Below are positions 27,715 through 37,076 of a stretch of DNA of 64,000 nt, in pieces; the first letter of the stretch is position 1; every line of letters begins with the position of its first letter. The stretch is from assembly GCF_041906005.1 (NCBI RefSeq), contig NZ_JAYRJY010000001.1:2418001-2482000 (forward strand), given 5' to 3'. Source of the stretch: Ferrovibrio sp041906005 (GTDB taxonomy: Bacteria; Pseudomonadota; Alphaproteobacteria; Ferrovibrionales; Ferrovibrionaceae). A program made the translations under genes and the position numbers. The notes beneath the pieces were generated by a model, which saw only the letters and a list, made by a program, of their open reading frames with translations, ran no database searches and was not told the origin of the DNA.

Positions 27715-29690
27715 TCGCCGAATACGGCCATATCGCACTCATTCTCGCGCTCTGTCTGGCGCTGGTGCAGGGTATCCTGCCGCTGATCGGCGCCGCCCGT
27801 GGCATCGATAGCTGGATCGCGCTGGCACCGCAGGCCGCCCTCGGCCAGGCCGTGCTGGTGGCCTTTGCCTTCGGCTGCCTCACCTATGCCTATGTGACCT
27901 CGGATTTCTCGGTGCTGAACGTGGCCGAGAATTCGCACACCCTGAAGCCCATGCTCTACAAGATCAGCGGCGTATGGGGAAACCACGAAGGCTCGCTGCT
28001 GCTGTGGATTCTGATCCTGGTGATCTTCGGCGCCGCCGTGGCCGTGTTTGGCGGCAACCTGCCGGCCACGCTGAAGGCGCGCGTGCTGGCCATCCAGGGC
28101 CTGATCGGCGTCGGCTTCCTTGCCTTCATCCTGTTCACGTCGAATCCCTTCGGCCGCCTGCTGCCGCCGCCGCTGGAAGGCCGGGGCCTCAATCCGCTGC
28201 TGCAGGATCCGGGGCTGGCCTTCCACCCGCCGTTTCTCTATCTGGGGTATGTCGGTTTCTCGGTGGCGTTTTCCTTCGCCGTCGCCGCCCTGATCGAGGG
28301 GCGCGTCGATCCGGCCTGGGCGCGCTGGGTGCGGCCCTGGACACTGGCGGCCTGGTGTTTCCTCACGCTTGGCATCGCATTGGGTTCCTGGTGGGCCTAT
28401 TACGAACTGGGCTGGGGCGGCTGGTGGTTCTGGGATCCGGTCGAGAACGCCTCCTTCATGCCCTGGCTGGCGGGCACCGCGCTGCTGCATTCGGCCATCG
28501 TGGTGGAAAAACGCGACACGCTGAAAAGCTGGACCATTCTGCTGGCCATCCTCACCTTCTCGCTCAGCCTGCTCGGCACCTTCCTGGTACGCTCCGGTGT
28601 GATCAACTCGGTGCATGCCTTCGCCACCGATCCCACCCGCGGCGTATTCATTCTGGCCTTCCTCGGCGTCGTGGTCGGCGGCAGCCTGGCGCTCTATGCC
28701 CTGCGAGCACCGGCCTTGCAGGCGGTCGGCGTTTTCGCGCCGATCAGCCGCGAGGGTGCGCTGGTGCTCAACAACCTGCTGCTGGCGGTGGCCTCGGCTG
28801 CCGTTCTGCTCGGCACGCTGTATCCGGTGGCGCTGGACGCGATCAGCGGCGCCAAGGTTTCGGTCGGTCCGCAATATTTCAACGCCGTGTTCATGCCGCT
28901 GATGGCGCCACTGGTGGCGGCCATCGCCGTCGGGCCGATGCTGGCCTGGAAGCGTGGCGATCTGGCGACGGCGTTGCAGCGTCTTGTGCCGGCCGCCGTT
29001 GCCATGCTCATCGCGCTCGGCCTCGGTTTGTGGCTGATGGATGCCAAAAACTTCTACAGCCTGCTCGGCCTTGGCCTGGGTGCCTGGCTCGGCATTGGCG
29101 CGCTATGTGAGGTGGCTTTACGCGTGAAGCTGTTTGCCGCGCCGCTGTCCGAGACGCTGAACCGCGCCCGTTTCCTGCCGCGCGCCGCCTGGGGCATGAC
29201 GGTGGCCCATCTGGGCGTCGCCATGCTGGTGCTGGGCATCACCGTTTCCGAGACCTGGCAGATCGAGGTACAGCAGGTGATGAAGCCGGGCGAGGTGGCC
29301 AAGGTCGGCCCGGTGGAATACCGCTTCCTCGGCGTGCAGCCGATCAAGGGCCCGAACTACACCGCGCAGCAGGGCCGTTTCGAGGTGCTGGAGAATGGCC
29401 GCGTGGTGCGCGAGATGCGCCCGGCCCAGCGGCGCTATCAGCAGCCGCCGATGGAAACCACCGAGGCCGCGATCCGGCCATCGCCGGTGGCCGATCTTTA
29501 TGCCGTGGTAGGCGAAGGCAATGCCGAAACCGGCTGGGCCGTCCGGCTGTACTGGAAGCCCCTGGTCTCCTGGATCTGGCTCGGCGCGCTGGTGATGGCC
29601 TTTGGCGGCGTGCTGTCGCTGTCCGATCGTCGCCATCGCGTCGGCGCGCCGGTACGCCGGCGCCAGGCCGCGCCATCCGCGGCCGAATAG
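27711..29690 (+). CDS. ccmF: Cytochrome c haem lyase subunit CcmF
   Basis: 659 aa polytopic membrane protein. The WWD motif is GWGGWWFWDPVENASFMPWL, with conserved histidines nearby (GVWGNHEGSLLLW, ALLHSAIVVEKR). The periplasmic C-terminal domain (RRYQQPPMETTEAAIRPSPVADLYAV) matches the family. It is the core of the haem ligation complex with CcmH and CcmI. Confidence 0.97.
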   Translation: MIAEYGHIALILALCLALVQGILPLIGAARGIDSWIALAPQAALGQAVLVAFAFGCLTYAYVTSDFSVLNVAENSHTLKPMLYKISGVWGNHEGSLLLWILILVIFGAAVAVFGGNLPATLKARVLAIQGLIGVGFLAFILFTSNPFGRLLPPPLEGRGLNPLLQDPGLAFHPPFLYLGYVGFSVAFSFAVAALIEGRVDPAWARWVRPWTLAAWCFLTLGIALGSWWAYYELGWGGWWFWDPVENASFMPWLAGTALLHSAIVVEKRDTLKSWTILLAILTFSLSLLGTFLVRSGVINSVHAFATDPTRGVFILAFLGVVVGGSLALYALRAPALQAVGVFAPISREGALVLNNLLLAVASAAVLLGTLYPVALDAISGAKVSVGPQYFNAVFMPLMAPLVAAIAVGPMLAWKRGDLATALQRLVPAAVAMLIALGLGLWLMDAKNFYSLLGLGLGAWLGIGALCEVALRVKLFAAPLSETLNRARFLPRAAWGMTVAHLGVAMLVLGITVSETWQIEVQQVMKPGEVAKVGPVEYRFLGVQPIKGPNYTAQQGRFEVLENGRVVREMRPAQRRYQQPPMETTEAAIRPSPVADLYAVVGEGNAETGWAVRLYWKPLVSWIWLGALVMAFGGVLSLSDRRHRVGAPVRRRQAAPSAAE

Positions 29691-29699
29691 GAATCCAGT

Positions 29700-30254
29700 A
29701 TGCGCCTCGCCTATCTGGTTCCGCTCGCCGTCTTCGTTCTGATCGGGCTTGGTCTCGCCATTGGCCTCACCCTCAATCCACGCGAAATCCCGTCCGCCCT
29801 GATCGGCAAGCCGGTGCCGGAGTTTTCGTTGCCCCCGGTGCAGGGGCGCACGCTAGGACTGGCGACGGCCGATCTGAAAACCGGCGAGCCCAGCGTGGTC
29901 AACGTATTCGCCTCCTGGTGTGTACCCTGCCGGGTTGAGCATCCGCTGCTGCTGGCGCTCAAGCGCGACAACCTCGCGCCGATCCACGGCCTGAACTACA
30001 AAGACGATCCGGCCGACGTGGCGAAGTGGCTGGACCAGCTCGGCGATCCCTTCACCCGCACAGGCGCCGACCGCAATGGCCGAGTCGGGATAGACTGGGG
30101 CGTCTACGGCGTGCCGGAGACCTTCGTCGTCGACGGCAAGGGCAATATCGTGTGCAAGCATGTCGGCCCGCTCACCGACTGGGACATGGACAACAAGATT
30201 CGCCCCCTCTTGCGCGACCTGAAAGCCGGTCAGCCGAGCAAGGTGAAATGCTGA
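29700..30254 (+). CDS. ccmG: Thiol:disulfide interchange protein CcmG/DsbE
   Basis: 184 aa with an N-terminal membrane anchor (YLVPLAVFVLIGLGLAIGL) and a periplasmic thioredoxin fold. The active site is the CVPC of FASWCVPCRVEHP, and the cis-proline region is YGVPETFVVDGKG. It keeps apocytochrome CXXCH thiols, or CcmH, reduced. It overlaps the ccmH start by seven bases. Confidence 0.95.
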   Translation: MRLAYLVPLAVFVLIGLGLAIGLTLNPREIPSALIGKPVPEFSLPPVQGRTLGLATADLKTGEPSVVNVFASWCVPCRVEHPLLLALKRDNLAPIHGLNYKDDPADVAKWLDQLGDPFTRTGADRNGRVGIDWGVYGVPETFVVDGKGNIVCKHVGPLTDWDMDNKIRPLLRDLKAGQPSKVKC

Positions 30255-30718
30255 AACGCTGCGTTCTCCTGCTTGTCCTGCTGCTTGCCGCCCCTGTCGC
30301 GGCCCAGCATCTGGACGATCGCCTGGCCGATCCCGCGCAGGAGTTGCGGGCGCGTGAATTGTCGCGCGAGCTGCGCTGCCTGGTTTGCCAGAACCAGTCG
30401 ATCGAGGATTCCAACGCGCCGCTGGCACGCGATCTGCGCCGCATCGTGCGTGAACGGGTGGTGGCGGGCGACAGCGACCAGGCCATTCTCGATTATCTGG
30501 TGGCGCGGTATGGCGAATGGGTTCTGCTGAAGCCGCGTTTCAATCTGCAGAACCTGCTGCTGTGGCTTGGGCCGGCGCTGTTCCTCATGATCGGAGGTAT
30601 GGTGGTGTTTTTCCTCTATCGCCGCCAGCGGATCGCCCCGGCCCCCGCCGCCGCACCGCTGGATGCCGAGGAACAGAAGCGACTGGCCGCGCTTCTTGAC
30701 GACGGGGAGCGGCGCTGA
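30248..30718 (+). CDS. ccmH: Cytochrome c-type biogenesis protein CcmH
   Basis: 156 aa from ATG 30248, with a signal peptide (LKRCVLLLVLLLAAPVAAQH) and the LRCLVCQNQSI motif carrying the redox-active LRCxxC pair. A C-terminal membrane helix (LLLWLGPALFLMIGGMVVFFL) anchors it. The longer open frame starting at 30026 lies inside ccmG out of frame. It shares one base with the ccmI start (TGATG). Confidence 0.95.
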   Translation: MLKRCVLLLVLLLAAPVAAQHLDDRLADPAQELRARELSRELRCLVCQNQSIEDSNAPLARDLRRIVRERVVAGDSDQAILDYLVARYGEWVLLKPRFNLQNLLLWLGPALFLMIGGMVVFFLYRRQRIAPAPAAAPLDAEEQKRLAALLDDGERR

Positions 30719-32097
30719 TGCTGTGGCTTGGTTTTGCCCTGCTGGCACTGGTGGCGCTTGCCTTCCTGCTCTGGCCTTTGCTGCGTCACCGTCAGGCCGA
30801 GGCTGGACGCAAGGCCCATGACCTGGCGGTTTACCGCGCCCAGCTTGATGAAGTGGCGCAGGACTTGGCGCGTGGCGCCCTGACCGAGGCCGAGGCTGCC
30901 GCCGCGAAGCTGGAAATCCAGCGCCGCCTGCTGCGCGCCGATGCCGCTGCCGATCCGGCCGCGCCCAGGCATGCTGGTCGCGGCATCCGGATTACCACCA
31001 TGATCGCGCTGGCGCTGGTGCCGCTGCTGGGCGGCGGACTTTACCTGACGTTGGGCCGTCCCGATGCCGTCGAGTTCAATCTGGTTCAGGCGCGCGCCCG
31101 TGCCGAACGCGAGGCGCAACTGCGCCAGGATACCGAACGCATGATCGTGCAGTTGCGCGAGCGCCTGGCGGCGGCGCCCGACCGCGCCGATGGCTGGCTG
31201 CTGCTGGGACGTTCGCTGCTGCTGACCGAGCGTCCGGCCGAAGCCGTCGATGCTTTTGATCGCGCCATCGCGCTGCAGCCGGCCGAGGCCGAAGCCTATG
31301 CCCTGCGTGCCGAGGCATTGACGCTGGCCGCCGATGGTTCGGTGACCGAAGCCGCCCAGCGCGATTTCCGGGCCGTGCTGGAACGCGATCCCCAGCATCC
31401 CGGCGCACGCTATTATCTCGGCCTGGCCCGGTTGCAGCAGGGTGACACGCGCGGGGCGTATGACGATTGGTATGCATTGGCAGCCGACAGTCCGGCCGAT
31501 GCGCCCTGGCTGGAAACCGTGCATGGCCGCCTGCGCGAACTGGCGCCGCGCTTAGGCGTCGCGCTTGCCCAAGCCATACCCCAGCCCAAACCGGCCGAGG
31601 CGCCGGGACCGGACCGTTCGCAGGTGGATGCCGCGCAACAGATGTCGGAATCCGACCGCGCCGAGATGATCCGCGGCATGGTCGATCGCCTGGCCGAACG
31701 GCTGAAGGAAAATCCGGATGACGCCGATGGCTGGCTGCGTCTGGCCCGGGCCCGCGAGGTGCTGGGCGAGACGGATGCCGCCCGTGAGGCCCTGCGCCGG
31801 GCCGTGGCGCTGCAGCCCGACCGGGTGGATAGCCGCGTGGCGCTCGCCTTCAATCTGGCCGGGGCCGCTGTCAAAAGCCGCGATCCGCTGCCGGCGGAAG
31901 CGGTGGCCGAATTCCGCGCCGTGCTGCAGCGGGCCCCCAGCCATGCCCAGGCACTCTGGTTCGTCGGTCGCGGCGCCTACGAGGCCGGGGACAAGGCCGG
32001 GGCAGCCGAGTATTGGAAGCGCCTGCTGGCCCTGCTGCCACCCGACTCGCCCGAGGCCCGGGAACTCTCTGAGCGGCTCAGCAGCCTGACCCGCTGA
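30718..32097 (+). CDS. ccmI: Cytochrome c maturation TPR protein CcmI
   Basis: 459 aa. Two N-terminal membrane helices (LWLGFALLALVALAFLLWPLL and ITTMIALALVPLLGGGLYLTL) flank a cytoplasmic loop with a leucine-zipper-like helix. The periplasmic C-terminal part has tetratricopeptide repeats (RADGWLLLGRSLLLTERPAEAVDAFDRAIALQP and DADGWLRLARAREVLGETDAAREALRRAVALQP). It presents apocytochrome C-termini to the CcmFH lyase. It is the last gene of the ccm cluster. Confidence 0.93.
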   Translation: MLWLGFALLALVALAFLLWPLLRHRQAEAGRKAHDLAVYRAQLDEVAQDLARGALTEAEAAAAKLEIQRRLLRADAAADPAAPRHAGRGIRITTMIALALVPLLGGGLYLTLGRPDAVEFNLVQARARAEREAQLRQDTERMIVQLRERLAAAPDRADGWLLLGRSLLLTERPAEAVDAFDRAIALQPAEAEAYALRAEALTLAADGSVTEAAQRDFRAVLERDPQHPGARYYLGLARLQQGDTRGAYDDWYALAADSPADAPWLETVHGRLRELAPRLGVALAQAIPQPKPAEAPGPDRSQVDAAQQMSESDRAEMIRGMVDRLAERLKENPDDADGWLRLARAREVLGETDAAREALRRAVALQPDRVDSRVALAFNLAGAAVKSRDPLPAEAVAEFRAVLQRAPSHAQALWFVGRGAYEAGDKAGAAEYWKRLLALLPPDSPEARELSERLSSLTR

Positions 32098-32196
32098 ATC
32101 CCGCTTCCGCCCGACCCTGTTAACCTTCGTTTAAGGGAGTCCTGCGCGTAATCGGGCCGGGTTGAGGGGCCATTCCGGCCTCCGGGCTGGGTGAGT

Positions 32197-32478
32197 ATGG
32201 CTATCGGACCAAGCAACAATCTTCTTTCCGCGCTGTCGCAGCTGCAGGGCTCGGCCCGTCCGGCTGCCGCTTCGCAGCCGCGTGCCCCCCAGCAGGCCCA
32301 GAACAGCTTTGCGGCCCAGCTCGGCGGCGTGAATGCCATCCGCGCCACCGCACCGGCCACGCAGGATGTCTCGCAGGTCGCAAGCCAGCCGCAGGCTGCG
32401 CAATCGCCGGCCCAGCAATCGCGGCCGATCCCGTCCCGTGGCGGCTATCTCGGCCAGCACGTCAATATCCTCGTTTGA
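32197..32478 (+). CDS. Small hypothetical protein, Ala/Gln/Pro-rich, after ccmI
   Basis: 93 aa from ATG 32197 (GTG 32191 is an alternative). Low complexity: many Ala, Gln, Ser and Pro, with no signal peptide or membrane segment. The last residues, SRGGYLGQHVNILV, are less biased than the rest and may be the conserved part. It is followed at once by a hairpin terminator, which supports it as a real short gene ending the ccm transcript or standing alone. I do not recognise the family and assign no function. Confidence 0.5.
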   Translation: MAIGPSNNLLSALSQLQGSARPAAASQPRAPQQAQNSFAAQLGGVNAIRATAPATQDVSQVASQPQAAQSPAQQSRPIPSRGGYLGQHVNILV

Positions 32479-32483
32479 CCATC

Positions 32484-32507
32484 CGGCCCGGCGGTTCCGG
32501 GCCGTTT
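32484..32507 (+). terminator. Hairpin terminator after the small hypothetical gene
   Basis: An 8-bp stem CGGCCCGG/CCGGGCCG (32484-32491 with 32497-32504) and CGGTT loop are followed by TTT. Confidence 0.6.
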
Positions 32508-32577
32508 GATTGACGCCGCCGGACCCGGCGGCTAGCTTGGCGCCATTGTCGCAATACGAACGACTTGGGGAAACGCC

Positions 32578-33609
32578 ATGCTTTCGCGCCGTCTGCTGCT
32601 CAGCCTGTGTGCCGCCCTTCTGCTGTCGCCCGCCGTGGCGGCTGCGCAGCCGAAGGACAAGGTCGCCATTTCGGCCCTGCCGTTCATTTCCACCGCGCCG
32701 ATCTTCATCGCCAAGGAGCGCGGCTATTTCGACGCCGAGGGCATCGATCTCGACATCAAGATTTTCAATGCCGCCCAAGCCGTGGCTGTGGCGGTGGCCT
32801 CCAACGACACCCAGTTCGGCATCACGGCCTTCACCGGCGGCTTCTTCAACCTGGCGGGCAAGGGTGTACTGAAGGTGATCGCGGCCCAGAGCCGCGAGGA
32901 GTCAGGTTACAATTTCAATGCGTATGTGGCTTCCAAGAAAGCCTATGACGCCGGTTTCCGCTCGCCCAAGGATTTCGCTGGCAAGAGCGTGGCGATCACC
33001 ACGGTCGGCTCCAGCTTCCATTACAACCTCGGCCTGCTGGCCGACAAATACGGCTTCAAGCTCGATAGCGTGCAGATGAAGCCGGTGCAGTCGATTCCCA
33101 ACATGATGGCGGCGCTGTCGGGTGGGCAGGTCGACGCCACCATCATTCCGGCCAACAATGCGTTGAAGCTGGAGGCCGATGGCGTTGGCAAGATCATCGG
33201 CTGGGTGCATGAGCATACGCCCTGGCAGCTTGGCGCGCTGTTCGCCTCCAGCAAGATCGTGAAGGAGCAGCGCCCGCTGGTCGAACGTTTCGTCCGCGCC
33301 TACCAGAAGGGCCTGGCCGACTATGCCGCCGCCTTCCTGGCCAAGGATTCCCAGGGTAACCGCATGATCGGCGAGAAGGCGCTGGCCGTGATGCCGATCC
33401 TGGAGAAATGGGTTGAGCCGAAGCCGACCATCGATACCGTGAAGGTGGCCGCCAATTACATGGACCCGCAGGGCCGCCTGCTGGTGAAGAACATCTACGA
33501 TCAGGTCGCTTGGTATCAGGCCCAGGGCCTGGTCGATAAATCGGTCAAGGCCGAGGACTTCCTCGATCTCAGCTTCGTCAAAGGTCATCTCGATCTGCCG
33601 AAGAAGTAA
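32578..33609 (+). CDS. NitT/TauT-type ABC transporter substrate-binding protein
   Basis: 343 aa with a Sec signal (LSRRLLLSLCAALLLSPAVAAAQ). The fold is NMT1/SsuA-like: PFISTAPIFIAKERGYFDAEGIDLDIKIFNAAQAVAVAVASNDTQFGIT, GKSVAITTVGSSFHYNLGLLADKYG and ALSGGQVDATIIPANNAL. Such proteins bind taurine, alkanesulfonates, nitrate, pyrimidine precursors or aromatic acids; the ligand cannot be read here. First gene of a four-gene run with an ATPase, a permease and a flavoprotein. Confidence 0.9.
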   Translation: MLSRRLLLSLCAALLLSPAVAAAQPKDKVAISALPFISTAPIFIAKERGYFDAEGIDLDIKIFNAAQAVAVAVASNDTQFGITAFTGGFFNLAGKGVLKVIAAQSREESGYNFNAYVASKKAYDAGFRSPKDFAGKSVAITTVGSSFHYNLGLLADKYGFKLDSVQMKPVQSIPNMMAALSGGQVDATIIPANNALKLEADGVGKIIGWVHEHTPWQLGALFASSKIVKEQRPLVERFVRAYQKGLADYAAAFLAKDSQGNRMIGEKALAVMPILEKWVEPKPTIDTVKVAANYMDPQGRLLVKNIYDQVAWYQAQGLVDKSVKAEDFLDLSFVKGHLDLPKK

Positions 33610-33630
33610 AACAGCCAGCGAGTAAAGTGC

Positions 33631-34404
33631 ATGCAGGTGGTGCTGGATGGAGTCGGCTATGCCTATGGCGATCTGCCGGTCCTGCAGGATATCGGTTTTT
33701 CCGTGGCCGAAGGCGAGACGGCGGCCCTGATCGGGCCATCGGGATGCGGTAAGTCCACCCTGCTCAACCTCGTCGGCGGTCTGCTGCAACAGCAATCGGG
33801 CCGCATCACCACGCCGGGCGCGCCGCCGCCGGGCTGCCTCAATCCGCTGACCTTCGTGTTCCAGGATTTCGCCCTGCTGCCCTGGCGCAGCGTGGCCGGC
33901 AATGTCGCGCTGGCACTGGAGCATCACGGGCTGAGCCGCAAGCAGCGTGAGGCCCGTATTCATGAAGTCCTGATGCTCTGTGGCCTGGCCGATTTCGCCG
34001 ATGCACTGCCCAAGCAGCTTTCCGGCGGCATGCGCCAGCGCGTGGGCATTGCCCGTGCCATTGCGGTGAAGCCTGCCGTGCTGCTGATGGACGAGCCGCT
34101 TTCGGCCCTGGACGCCCAGACGCGCGAATTGCTGATGGAGGATCTGGTGGCGATCTGGGCGCGCGAACGCACCACCACGCTCTATGTGACGCATAACCTG
34201 TCCGAAGCCGTGCGTCTGGCCGACAAGGTGGTGGTGCTTTCCCGCCGGCCGGGGCGCATCAAGCGCATCGTTGCCGTGTCGGTGCCGGTGGCGGAACGCC
34301 ACAAGCCCGAACATGCGATGGCCTTGCAGGCCCTGCAGGACGAGCTGTGGAGCCTGATCAAAACCGAGGCGCAGGTGGCAGATCGCGAGGTGCAGGATGT
34401 CTGA
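33631..34404 (+). CDS. NitT/TauT-type ABC transporter ATP-binding protein
   Basis: 257 aa, SsuB/TauB-like. Walker A is GPSGCGKST, the Q-loop block is TFVFQDFALLPWRSVAGNVALALEH, the signature is LSGGMRQRVGIARAI, Walker B is VLLMDEPLSALD, and the H-loop is LYVTHNLSEAVRLAD. It overlaps the permease gene by eight bases. Confidence 0.93.
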   Translation: MQVVLDGVGYAYGDLPVLQDIGFSVAEGETAALIGPSGCGKSTLLNLVGGLLQQQSGRITTPGAPPPGCLNPLTFVFQDFALLPWRSVAGNVALALEHHGLSRKQREARIHEVLMLCGLADFADALPKQLSGGMRQRVGIARAIAVKPAVLLMDEPLSALDAQTRELLMEDLVAIWARERTTTLYVTHNLSEAVRLADKVVVLSRRPGRIKRIVAVSVPVAERHKPEHAMALQALQDELWSLIKTEAQVADREVQDV

Positions 34405-35188
34405 ACCCCACCCGACCGTGCTGTTCCGTGGGCGCGGCTTCGTGCCCGCCACCAGGCGCTGGGCCCCCTGGCTCGCGTTTGTCGTCATCATCGCCGCCTG
34501 GGAGGCGGCTTCCGATACCGGCTTGCTGCCGGCCCTGTTCATGCCGGCGCCGCACGAGGTGGTGTTGGCCCTGCATAGCCTGCTGGTCGATGGCAAGCTG
34601 TTCGTGCATATCGGCGCCTCGCTGCAGCGCATCGTTGGCGGCTGGCTGTTGGGCAGCTTCGCCGGTCTGTGTTTCGGTTTCGCCATGGGCATTTTCGTGC
34701 TGGCCCGCTCGGTCGGTCTGCCGGTGGTGGCGGCATTGTTCCCGATCCCGAAGATCGCCCTGCTGCCGCTGTTCATCCTGTGGTTCGGCATCGGCGAACC
34801 ATCCAAGATCGCCACCATCGCGCTTGGTGTGTTCTTTCCTACCGTGGTCAGCACCTATTCGGCGGTCGACAATGTGCCGCGCAACCTGATCCGCATGGCG
34901 CAGAGCTTTGGCCTTTCGACGCCGGCCATCGTGTGGAAGGTGATCCTGCCCGGCGCCATGCCCGGCATCCTCTCCGGTTTCCGCATCTCGTCGTCGATTG
35001 CGCTGATCCTCGTGGTGGCGGCCGAAATGATCGGCACCCAGGTCGGCATTGGTGCTTTCGTGCTAGCGGCCGGCAACCTGATGCAGACCGACCAGCTGGT
35101 GGCCGGCGTGGTGCTGCTCTCGCTGCTCGGCCTCACCATCAGCTGGCTGCTCGGCATTGCCGAGAAAACCCTGCTGCGCTGGCGTTGA
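34397..35188 (+). CDS. NitT/TauT-type ABC transporter permease
   Basis: 263 aa, about six membrane segments. The SsuC/TauC pattern is clear in FVVIIAAWEAASDTGLLPALFMPAPHEVV, FPIPKIALLPLFILWFGIGEPSKIATIALGVFFP and the coupling loop MAQSFGLSTPAIVWKVILPGAMPGILSGFRI. It ends 16 bases before the flavoprotein gene. Confidence 0.93.
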   Translation: MSEPHPTVLFRGRGFVPATRRWAPWLAFVVIIAAWEAASDTGLLPALFMPAPHEVVLALHSLLVDGKLFVHIGASLQRIVGGWLLGSFAGLCFGFAMGIFVLARSVGLPVVAALFPIPKIALLPLFILWFGIGEPSKIATIALGVFFPTVVSTYSAVDNVPRNLIRMAQSFGLSTPAIVWKVILPGAMPGILSGFRISSSIALILVVAAEMIGTQVGIGAFVLAAGNLMQTDQLVAGVVLLSLLGLTISWLLGIAEKTLLRWR

Positions 35189-35204
35189 GCCAAAAGAGTT
35201 CGCG

Positions 35205-36512
35205 ATGACCGATCATCCCATTCCCGCTACCCGTGTCGTGCGGCAGGATTCCCACGCTGCGCCGCGCATTCTGGAGGCCGATATCGTCGTGCTGGGCGCC
35301 GGCATTAGCGGCATCTCGGCGGCGCTGGAGGCGGCGCAACTCGGTCGTCGCGTTGCACTGGTCGATGCCGGCCAACAGCTAGGCGGGCAATCGACCGGCA
35401 GCCTGCTGGGCACTTTCTGTGGCTTCTATTCCAACGGTCCCGATCCCTATCGCGTGGTCTATGGCATTGTCGACCGGATGTTTGCGCATCTGAAGAAGAC
35501 CGATGCCTTCCATCTGCGCCGCGGCCGCAACAGCTATATCCCGCTCTATCAGGAACAGGCGCTGGTGCGCTGGATCGAGCAGACGGTGCATGGCGCCGGG
35601 ATCGACGTGCTGCTGGGCGCCATATTGCTGGATGTGAAACGCGACGGCGGGCGCATCGAGGCATTGTCGCTGGCCACCCGCTTTGGCCCGGTCGAATTGC
35701 GCGGCCAGGGCTTTGTCGATGCCTCGGGCGATGCGGCTTTGAGTTACGCCGCCGGCTTTGCCTGCCGCGAACCGGTCAGCCCGATCATGGGCACGCTCAT
35801 GTTCACCCTGGAAGGTTTCGACGAGGCAGCGGCCCTGACGCTGGATCGCTGGGCCGTGCAGAAGCATCTGGCGGAGCAGGGCGGTCGCTATGGCCTGGTG
35901 CGGCGCGATGGCTTTGTGTTTGCCTTTCCCGGCAAGGGGCAGGCGACGGTGAACATGACCCATGTGGAAACGCCGCTGGAGCCGCTGGGGCTGGCCGCCG
36001 CGCAGGCCGAGGGCCGCGCCCAGGCTGACCGCGTGGTGGCTTTCCTGCGCGGCGAATATCCGCAGGTCTTCGGCTCCGCCCGGGTACGGCAATACGGCAT
36101 GCTGGGCATCCGCCAGACGCGCTGGATCGTCGGCGGCCACAGCATCACGGTGGACGAGGTGCGGCGCGGCGTGAAGCCGGCCGATGCCATCCTGCGCTGC
36201 TCCTGGCCGGTGGAATTGCATGACCGCGCCGAGGACGTGCACTGGGAGGAATTCGGCGACGACCACCTGCATTACGTGCCGCTGCGCGCCATGCTGCCGG
36301 TCGGTGCCGACAACGTGGTGGCCGCCGGCCGCTGTATCGATGGCGATCCGGCCGCGCTCAGTTCGGTCCGTGTGATGGGCCCCTGCGTCGCCATGGGGGC
36401 CGCCGCCGCTCATGCGCTGGATCTGGCGGGTGCCGGCTCGGTGCAGCAGATCGACATCGCCGCCCTGCAGGGGCGGCTGGCCGACAATCTGACCCGTTGC
36501 GACCGCGACTGA
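35205..36512 (+). CDS. FAD-dependent oxidoreductase (FAD_oxidored family)
   Basis: 435 aa from ATG 35205. The Rossmann dinucleotide motif is ADIVVLGAGISGISAALEAAQLGRRVALVD (GxGxxG), followed by GGQSTGSLLGTFCGFY and later VDASGDAALSYAAG, as in FAD_oxidored-family flavoproteins. A C-terminal AMLPVGADNVVAAGRCIDGD block is the second FAD contact. No signal or membrane segment is seen. Its place at the end of the NitT/TauT operon suggests it oxidises the imported compound, but the substrate is not identifiable. Confidence 0.85.
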   Translation: MTDHPIPATRVVRQDSHAAPRILEADIVVLGAGISGISAALEAAQLGRRVALVDAGQQLGGQSTGSLLGTFCGFYSNGPDPYRVVYGIVDRMFAHLKKTDAFHLRRGRNSYIPLYQEQALVRWIEQTVHGAGIDVLLGAILLDVKRDGGRIEALSLATRFGPVELRGQGFVDASGDAALSYAAGFACREPVSPIMGTLMFTLEGFDEAAALTLDRWAVQKHLAEQGGRYGLVRRDGFVFAFPGKGQATVNMTHVETPLEPLGLAAAQAEGRAQADRVVAFLRGEYPQVFGSARVRQYGMLGIRQTRWIVGGHSITVDEVRRGVKPADAILRCSWPVELHDRAEDVHWEEFGDDHLHYVPLRAMLPVGADNVVAAGRCIDGDPAALSSVRVMGPCVAMGAAAAHALDLAGAGSVQQIDIAALQGRLADNLTRCDRD

Positions 36513-36522
36513 TCCGGTCAGA

Positions 36523-37002
36523 TCAGCCGCGCTGCTCCAGATTTTCCACCAGTTGGCGCAGCAGGGCGATGAATTCCGCCCGTTTCGGCGCCGGCAAGGG
36601 GTCGAGGATGCGGTCCTGTGCCCGCATCACGCCGGGCTGGGCCGCACGCAACTGCTTTTCGCCTTCCGGCGTCACCGCCAGCGCATTGGTGCGCCGGTCG
36701 GTTTCTGTACGCTGGCGCACCAGCAGGCCGCGTTTGATCAGCCGCGCCACCATTTCTGCCACGGTGGAGCGGTCGATGCCGGTCTGGCGCACCAGGTCGA
36801 CCTGGCTGATGCCGCTATTCTGGTATATGGCCAGCAGCAGCGCGAACTGACGTGGCGTCAGGCCGTTGCTGCCCACTTCCGCAGTATACAGATCTACGGC
36901 AAGCTGCTGGCAGCGCCGCAGCAGATGCCCCGGCGCATCCTGCAGGTTAAAGCCGCCAAGCACATCGCCGGCAGCCGGATGGGTGGTCTTGTCCCCCGAC
37001 AT
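36523..37002 (-). CDS. MarR-family transcriptional regulator
   Basis: 159 aa winged-helix protein: HLLRRCQQLAVDLYTAEVGSNGLTPRQFALLLAIYQNSGISQVDLVRQTGIDRSTVAEMVARLIKRGLLVRQRTETDRRTNALAVTPEGEKQL is the complete MarR domain, including the DRR wing. It is convergent with the flavoprotein gene and divergent from the Nudix gene, so it may control either its own promoter region or the transporter operon. Confidence 0.92.
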   Translation of the reverse strand: MSGDKTTHPAAGDVLGGFNLQDAPGHLLRRCQQLAVDLYTAEVGSNGLTPRQFALLLAIYQNSGISQVDLVRQTGIDRSTVAEMVARLIKRGLLVRQRTETDRRTNALAVTPEGEKQLRAAQPGVMRAQDRILDPLPAPKRAEFIALLRQLVENLEQRG

Positions 37003-37076
37003 GGGACCTCCCTATTTTATGGTTTTAGTTGTTACGCCTTCCTGTCACTGGGCGGTCTTTTAGTACCGCTTCTCAG

